Assembly (NCBI GenBank): GCA_025769875.1
Contig: JAGFNK010000062.1
Span: 62,001 to 126,000, forward strand
DNA length: 64,000 nt
Direction of reading: 5' to 3'
DNA from: Russula earlei
Taxonomy: Eukaryota > Basidiomycota > Agaricomycetes > Russulales > Russulaceae
Under the pieces are notes generated by a model. The model was not told where the DNA came from. It searched no databases and saw only the letters and a program-made list of their open reading frames with translations. Shown piece after piece: positions 57,701 through 64,000 of the stretch. Position numbers and translations under genes: made by a program. Each line of letters starts with the position of its first letter. Within the stretch, counting starts at the first letter, position 1.

Positions 57701-58216
57701 GAACCGCCAATTATGCCTTGGTCTACTGATGGACCATCTAATGGTGGCCTAATGGCATATGCTGACTCTGACTGGGCTTCTGATCCGACAAATCGGAAGT
57801 CCACTACAGGCTATATGGTGAACCTGGCTGGAGCAATATTTCTGTGGAACTCACGAGCGCAGAAAACAGTCGCGCTCTCCTCCACTGAAGCTGAGTATAT
57901 GTCGCTCTCTGACACGAGCAGACAGTTAGTTTGGATTAAATCCTTACTAACAGAACTTGGCATCAATCTTGCTCCCATCCCACTGTTTGGTGATAACCAA
58001 GGCTCAATATTCTTAGCCTCCAACCCTGTGCAAGAAAAGCGCATCAAACACATTGATTTGCACTATCACTTCATTCGTGAAGTCATACAAAATAAACAGG
58101 TGGAGCTATTCTTTATTGAAGGGGCTAATAACCCAGCCGACATGTTCACCAAGAACCTTGGTCGCATCAAGTTCCTCAAATTCAGGGAGCAATTAGGACT
58201 AACGTTCTACCCCTGA
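54704..58216 (+). pseudogene. Copia-3 pol: protease, integrase, RT, RNase H
   Basis: Protease WLLDSGTSAHFTFE (about 54830). GAG-pre-integrase VIHRHLGHPSKDVV with CPGCVQGKM across a frame change near 55355. Integrase FEHIHSDLKSF, SDAGREYKSEAF and TPQQNGHAEHFM (Asp, Asp, Glu region), then a Pro/Glu-rich linker to 56350. RT from about 56730 (IKNRWVFDLKSDG, ARLVAKGFSQVEGIDYDE), frame change near 56995, then YGLKQAALAWWKALDKSM and catalytic IVYVDDVLFF. RNase H YADSDWASDPTNRKSTTGYM, ALSSTEAEYMSLSDTSRQ and ADMFTKNLGR, ending with TGA at 58214-58216. Motifs are intact, but about five frame changes and a stop at 55127 inactivate it. Confidence 0.92.
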
Positions 58217-58265
58217 ATGTGGGAAAATGCTCACGGCATCTACCGATGCACTTAGCAAGGGGGAG

Positions 58266-58651
58266 TGTTGAACTGGAACCCGAACAGATCAAAGAAGGTG
58301 AAGACCTTCATACAAGGTTCAAGATCCGCTCATAGATGTTACATGTTAGACAGAACTTTAGTATATGCGCTTATGGCAATAGGGTTACACATACTACACT
58401 ATCTATCACAAGATGCAGCCTTATGCTGCATCTAGAACGTTTCCACATCATGCGTCACTGAATGCACGATATAGTGGACACCTGTAGTCACCTCTTTTGG
58501 ACTTAGGAACAGCCCTGGGTCATAGAGGTATAAATACCATACATGTAGACGAGTATACATCATTGCTCTACACCCCAATATCACTTGAGCATTAGCACAA
58601 CCTCTAAGGTGGGTTGCTTGGCCTGTTAGCTGCACTCTATGCTGCACAACA
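58266..58651 (+). repeat. 3' LTR of Copia-3 (386 bp)
   Basis: Same length as the 5' LTR; ends GCTGCACAACA before ATTGG. Confidence 0.95.
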
Positions 58652-58845
58652 ATTGGATCAGCTGTTGTCAAGAAATTGTATAAATACTCTGCTGTACCAA
58701 GAAGTCGAGCCTTACGCTTGACTTACTCTCTTACAAGAAACAATTCTTCCTGAGATAATATCAAAGGGTTTGAAGTCTAGTGCTTGAACTATATCAAGCA
58801 ACTCTTTCACTAAGAGTCAGTAACGAGATCAGTCAGATCTTGACA

Positions 58846-58854
58846 TAAGTCGAG
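58846..58854 (+). promoter_or_regulatory. Probable self-priming site of Gypsy-2
   Basis: TAAGTCGAG immediately after the LTR; exact complement of CTCGACTTA, which lies about 40 nt downstream of the TATA box of intact LTR D copies. Tf1/sushi-type gypsy elements prime reverse transcription with their own RNA 5' end in this way. Confidence 0.5.
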
Positions 58855-59159
58855 TGTACTTACCTTTGCACCAAGAAGGAGCAAGATTCGGATCCCAACC
58901 TATGCAGAAGTAGTCATAGGGAGGAACCTGTGTTGATCAGGAACTCCTCCAAGACTTTATATCCTAGAAAAGAAGGATATAGAACAAAGCCAAATCCATT
59001 GGTATATTTTTGCTGAGAACAAGCTTGTCAGTATGACAACTGAAAGCTAGGCAAAGCTGGAGTTGGAATCGATTAAAACTCCATTCAAGACAGGAAGTAA
59101 CAGAAAATGATACGCAAGGTTTTGAGGAAGAACTCAGAACCTTCAAAACTTTTCTTTAA

Positions 59160-60780
59160 CCAGTGTAGGAGCACAGTGGCATCCTACCACAGAACCAGAG
59201 GGTGGATCTTTTGATGTTCAATTCAACAATGAAGTCCGACCTGCAGAATACATAAATGATCACTGGTATTTCATTGATTGGGACAAGGACAGATTCTACG
59301 TACTTGAAGACAATTCCATTGCCAATCCAGAAGAGTTCAGTTTAGGAACCAAAACAAAGCCCTATACCAGTGGGTGGTTGTTCAGGAGTGAACCAGAACA
59401 AGACACATCCATTACCAGTGTTAGTGAACCTAAGCAATCAGAATCTCCAGAAGACACTCTGGTGATTGAAAAGAACAAGGAGCCAATAGACAAGCTTACT
59501 GAACGTTTTGCCACAGCCATAGATCTAATGCAAGCAGCAACTGAGATAATGGCTACCACCACCCAAATAGCAACACAGACCACCCATTCGACATCTGGGA
59601 ATTTGTACACCACTTATCATGGAATGATGTTGGTGCCCAATATACAGCAAGGAGGAGACCCACCAGATGGAGGAGCACCAGGTGGAGGAGCACCACCCAG
59701 AGGAGTACCACCTGGAGGAGGCCCACCCCAAGCAGCAGTTTTTGGACCAGCTCAAGGAATCCCTGGAGGAACCAGATCAATGAGAGGACAACTTCTGGCA
59801 ATGTTTGCAGGAAATAGGAAGAAGACTATACAGTTCATGAAAGAATTTGAGCTGTACAGGATCATGAACTCTCAAAGCAGCATCATGACAGTGCCATATG
59901 AAAGGGTGGCCTGTGCTTTGTCCTTTATAAAAGGAGACAGGGTTGATGGTTGGGTGATTCAACAACTGGAAGCCCTGATAAGAAGAGTACAAGGGGATCA
60001 TGCAAACCAACTACCACCAACTCACCTTCGAGAAGATGAAGACCTGTGGAACCTCTTTTTGATGGACTTCCTGAATCAGTGGCATGACAGTACCACTATA
60101 GAAGATGCCACAATGAACATCCAACAACTCACTCTGAAAGAAGGAGAATTGGATGACTACATTGTGACTTTCAATCAATACCTACTCATGTCCAGACGGC
60201 CTAGAAATACTCAAGGAATGGTCAAAGTGTTCAGGGATGGGCTTCGAAGAAACTTACATGCTATGATCCTTTGGAGAAGGCCTCTACCTGCAGCAGGCAA
60301 TCTAGATGCATAGCAAACCATAGCAAGGGAAGAAGCGGCAGCCCTGAATGAGATGAAGAATGCCTTAGGAGCATCTGGGAGCCTAAGTTCCAGGGCACAA
60401 CAGCTCAGGAATTGGAAGGAGAAGAAAGCCAAGAAAGATCCTAACGCCATGGATGTGGATGTAGTCAGGACCACTTCAAGGCTCAGTGAAGAAGAAAGGA
60501 AGAAGCTACAAGCAGAAGGGAAATGCTTTATATGCAAGAAAGTTGGGCACATGAGCTGACAATGTCCTCAGAGGAAAAAGAAGGATGACCCTAAACAAAA
60601 AGGGAAGGATGTCAAGGCTTGAACTACTGAAGCAGAAGAAGACAAACCTGTGAAGAACTCTAAAAAAGAGGAACAACCCCCTGCTTATGACATCAACAGT
60701 ATCATGGCGGCTATTAAAGGAATGAAGACAGAAGAAAAGGATGCCTTTTTGGACAAAATAATGGCTGATGAGGATTTTTG
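59160..60780 (+). pseudogene. Gypsy-2 gag
   Basis: Ty3/gypsy Gag. The open frame runs from about 59160 (VGAQWHPTTEPEGGSFDVQF). No clear start ATG near it; an upstream exon or damaged start is possible. A Gly/Pro-rich spacer (GGAPGGGAPPRGVPPGG), then the capsid-like region (TIQFMKEFELYRIMN, FLNQWHDSTTIEDATMNIQ, VKVFRDGLRRNLHAMIL). TAG at 60311-60313 where Trp fits ([11 protein letters not shown]); then [14 protein letters not shown] and zinc knuckle [14 protein letters not shown] (60557-60559), QCP. Another TGA at 60619 or so. A C-terminal acidic tail ends at TGA near 60780. Confidence 0.86.
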
Positions 60781-60839
60781 ATAAGCCCAAGGTCAATGGC
60801 CAGACTTAGGGCAGCAGTGACTTGTACTGTGTACATTAG

Positions 60840-63614
60840 GAGAATTGCAACTATGAACATCCCCTTTTTGTTTCACATGGCATGAGGAGTGGCCACAGAA
60901 AGGCTCTACTAGACAGTGGAGCAACAGAAAACTTCCTGGACGAAGAAACTTGGAAAAGACTAGGGATAGGAAGACAAGCTCTTCGAGAACCAATGATGGT
61001 CCAGAATGTTGATGGGACTGAAAACAAGAAAGGGGAACTGAAACATTTTTGTTTGCTTAGGGTCCATAATAACAAAAGGAACAAGTTACAGAAGTTTTGT
61101 ATCATGTCCCTGGGAGGAGACTGAGTCATACTAGGGTACCCCTTTCTTTGGGAATTCGAACCAACTATGGATTGGAAAAAGGGAGAACTTAAGGAAGGTT
61201 CTTTGTGCTTGGAAAGTGCATGGCTCAAGTACCTCAATCTCTATATCAAATCCTTGCAGCTAAAAGTGGTCAAGAAATGTACATAGCCCAAAGAGGATTA
61301 AGCCTTATATATACAAAAGACTAGCTTGGCTCAAAAATGGGCTAGAGACCAAAATCTGAAGGCTCAAAAATTAACAGAGCAAGATTTGCCTGAAGAGTAC
61401 CGGCGACACATGAGAGTCTTTTCTAAAGAGGATTCAACACGCTTTCCTCTCAGTAGAGAAGAAGATATGAAGATAAACCTATTTCCTGATGATCCTAGAT
61501 CCTTGGATTGCAAAATTTATCCTCTGTCTCAAGAAGAGAAGGAATATTTAAGAAAATATCTTGAAGAAGAACTGGAAAAAGGATACATCGAACCCAGAGC
61601 CTCCAATTACGTGTCACCAGTATTCTTTATTGGCAAAAAGAACAGTAAAGAAAAGAGGCTGATTATTGACTATCGGAAGTTAAACCAATGGACAATACTG
61701 GACAATGACACCTTAGAAAGTATTCAAAGAATCATGGAGCAAGTTCAGAATAATGGACTATTCTCAAAGTTCGACATAGTCAAAGGATATAACAATATGA
61801 GGATCATGGAGGAAGACCAGTCAAAGGCAGCCTTCAAGACACCTATGAGGACTTATATCCCAAGAGTAATGCAATTTGGGTTAAGAAATGCCCCAGCATA
61901 CTTCTCACATTCTATGAGAAGAGATTTTTGATCACACTGCTTCAAAAATATCTGGAAAACATTGCCAATTATTTGGATGATTGGATCATTATGACCCCTA
62001 AAGGGACTCACACTCTACATCGACAAATTGTGCATGAATTCCTGGACTTGATGGAACAAAACTCATACTTTCTGAAGGTATCCAAGTGTGAGTTCAAGAA
62101 AGAAAGGATCGAAGTCTTAGGATGGATAGCCGAAGAAGGAAGGATACAAGTAGACCCTTCAAAGATCAAAAGATAAAGTGAATGGCCAAGGGAATGCAAG
62201 GACAAGACAGACATACAAGTGACCTTAGGAATGATAGGATACCATCAACCTTTCATACCAAACTTCTCAACTATAGCTTTACCTATAATGCAATTACTCA
62301 AGAAAGGGGTCCCTTTCCAATGGACAGAAGAATGCCAAGAAGCTCTAGATAAATTGATCAAAGTGATTACAAGTGATCCAATACTCTGGCAGCTGAACTT
62401 TAAGAGACAGTTCTTTTTAGACATTAATGCTTCATCCTATGCTCTAGGGGCCATTCTCTATCAATATGATGAAGATCAAATAAGAAGGGAGGTGGGATAT
62501 TATTCCAGGACCTTAAATTCAGCAGAACAAAACTATGTAGTATGGGACAGAGAATTCCTAGCATTGGTTGCTGCCCTCAAAAACTGGAGACATCTCTTGC
62601 TTGGATCACCTCACAAGGTAGTGGTCTTTACAGATCACAAGAACCTGATGTACTGTCAAGAACCTCAAAAACTGAGGGACCGAGTAGCAAGATATCTCCC
62701 CATAGTGGCACAATACAATCTAGAACTGCAACACCAACCAGGAAAAAGAAATAGAGCAGATGGGCTGTCACGAAGACCAGACTACAAATCAGATGTTCTG
62801 GAAAAGGAAGAGGTTATTGCCTTACCAGACAACTTGTTTGTTCAGGTTCTAGAAGTCACGGCCATGGAAGAAAGAGTCAAGCTTGACCAAAAGAAGGAAG
62901 AAGGAACAAGACTCCTGAAGCAATGGAAGGACAATTATGAACTCAAAATAGCTAATGGACAATGGAGGAAGGATACAGCCTTGGTAGTGATGGGAGGCAT
63001 GGAAGCTGTACCAGGCAATCCTTTGAGAATATCATGATGGACTGACAGCAGGACATCCAGGGTTGCACAAAACCTATACTGTGATAAGAAGAGATTATTG
63101 GTGGCCCAATCAAAGACAAGTGATTCAAAATTTTGTCAAGGGATGTGCAACGTGTCAATCAAATAAAACTATCACAAGACGTAATGAGCCACCAATATAT
63201 CCAATAACACTCAAGACAGAAGCAACTCCTTTTCAAACTACAGCCATGGATTTTATCACCAAGTTACCACTGTCAAAAGGATACAATTTGATATTCACTA
63301 TAACTGACCATGACTGTACAAAGGCAGTCATACTTCTCCCTTTTAAAGAGACTATGGGGACAGAAGATCTAGCCAAGATCTATCATGAAAGGGTCTTCCA
63401 TTTGTGGGTTTACCAAACAAAATCATCTTGGACAGAGATACCTGCTTTACGTCAAAGCTTGCCCAAGAAATTTGTCAACAGCTCAAAATAGAAAGAAACA
63501 TGAGCATGGTGTATCATCCTCAAACTGATGGGCAATCAGAAAGAACCAATCAAACAGTTGAAACCATATTGCAGATATATTGCAATTTCCAACAAGACAA
63601 TTGGGTGGACTTGC
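60840..63614 (+). pseudogene. Gypsy-2 pol: protease, RT, RNase H, integrase, cut by LTR B
   Basis: Protease KALLDSGATENFLDEETW (about 60900), then GGD, TGA at 61122-61124, VILGYPFLWEFEP. RT from 61326: SPVFFIGKKNSKEKRLIIDYR, FDIVKGYNNMRI, QFGLRNAPAYF; frame change near 61930; catalytic YLDDWIIM at about 61969. TAA near 62173. RNase H FLDINASSYALGAILYQ and NYVVWDREFLALVAALKNWR. After TGA at 63035, the integrase zinc-binding part (HKTYTVIRRDYWWPN, GCATCQSNK) and core (PFQTTAMDFITKLPLSKGYN, then HPQTDGQSERTNQ) with frame changes near 63030 and 63395. Ends in frame at NWVDLL, where LTR B inserted; the end lies outside the window. Confidence 0.9.
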
Positions 63615-64000
63615 TGTTACACCATTTTCCTTTTACGTTTACCACTTACCTTTTGCTATGGACTGCTTGCTTTCGTACATCCCTTTACTTACTAGTCTCA
63701 TGATCTCTTACGTCTTGTGATCCCTTCTGTGTTATCATGTGATCCATACACGTCCAGGTAACACTGGATTGCTGTTACTTTCCCTTTGTTTGGTTCTCTT
63801 TCCATTTATATTCACTTCTTAGTTTCGACTGTGCAATGCTGCGCACCTACTGTGCAGCACAGCTACTTGGTTCTGACTCATTCGTGGCCTCCTTCCTATG
63901 ACTCATACTTATTATGACTCCTACTATACTAGTAGCACAGTCAAAGCGCAGCTATTGCTGCACTTCTCCTGTATATATAAGCTCAGTACTTTGTGACCAA
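63615..64000 (+). mobile_element. LTR B, runs off the window
   Basis: TGTTACACC at 63615 preceded by CTTGC (63610-63614), the predicted target duplication. Matches the first ~386 bp of the other LTR B copies, ending just after the TATATATA box. Confidence 0.93.

Larger units (their letters stand above)
52801..58651 (+). mobile_element. Copia-3, complete element, TSD ATCGG/ATTGG
   Basis: LTRs of 386 bp at 52801-53186 and 58266-58651. Target duplication ATCGG (52796-52800) versus ATTGG (58652-58656), one CpG transition. Primer site GGTTATGGGCCCTG at 53187; polypurine AAGGGGGAG before 58266. The least damaged large element in the window. Confidence 0.95.
52545..58845 (+). repeat. LTR D, probable 5' LTR of Gypsy-2, interrupted by Copia-3
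   Basis: 52545-52800 and 58657-58845 together form an LTR D. Flanks TACAA and TAAGT do not match, so it is not a solo LTR; it is more likely the 5' LTR of the gag-pol that follows. TAAGTCGAG right after it is complementary to CTCGACTTA near the RNA start of LTR D. Confidence 0.72.

Overview
This window looks like a transposon graveyard from a filamentous basidiomycete, probably an agaricomycete. The evidence is the ~45-55 nt GT-AG introns, a FunK1-type fungal protein kinase, an F-box/LRR-type gene, a SAP-like gene, and typical fungal LTR-retrotransposon, PIF/Harbinger, hAT and Mutator families. I cannot name the species. Host genes survive mainly at 11.5-22.7 kb and 50.1-51.1 kb. Nearly everything else is mobile DNA, nested up to five deep.

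Left third. A broken MULE transposase (0.07-2.65 kb, minus) is followed by a PIF/Harbinger element (4405-8651, TTA duplication) with a solo LTR in an intron of its Myb/SANT gene. That element sits against the 3' end of a hAT transposase (8655-11431, minus), which is itself split by a Harbinger MITE and by a solo LTR carrying a 550-bp palindromic element. Host material follows: a SAP-like gene split by a solo LTR, an F-box pseudogene, a FunK1 kinase pseudogene and an intact-looking small secreted protein gene (21040-21500). A palindromic MITE split by a solo LTR ends the region.

Middle third. It holds a truncated Copia-1, a 5'-truncated LTR B, the N-terminal (BED finger) half of a hAT gene, and a chromodomain Gypsy whose pol is followed by a separate zinc-knuckle ORF in the position of env. 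A second Gypsy fragment is split by LTR B and by a complete Copia-2 (36115-42334, CCAAA duplication). An antisense Copia-1 copy is opened by a nest of four LTRs.

Right third. Solo LTR F supplies the stop codon of a second small secreted protein gene (50109-50663, minus), a relative of the first. A complete Copia-3 (52801-58651) lies in the LTR of Gypsy-2, whose gag-pol runs to 63614, where LTR B takes over to the window edge.

I can delimit 14 solo LTRs in seven families (A, B, D, E, F, H; C is a probable 3' LTR), each with a perfect 5-bp duplication. Premature stops are mostly TGA where the family has Arg (CGA), and the two Copia-3 LTRs differ almost only at CpG positions, so CpG deamination (5-methylcytosine or RIP-like) has shaped the region. 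The most interesting signals are the two related secreted-protein genes with duplicated in-frame intron-like segments, the accessory Gypsy ORF, and a covarying hairpin at the predicted RNA 5' end of several LTR families that pairs with a self-priming site.
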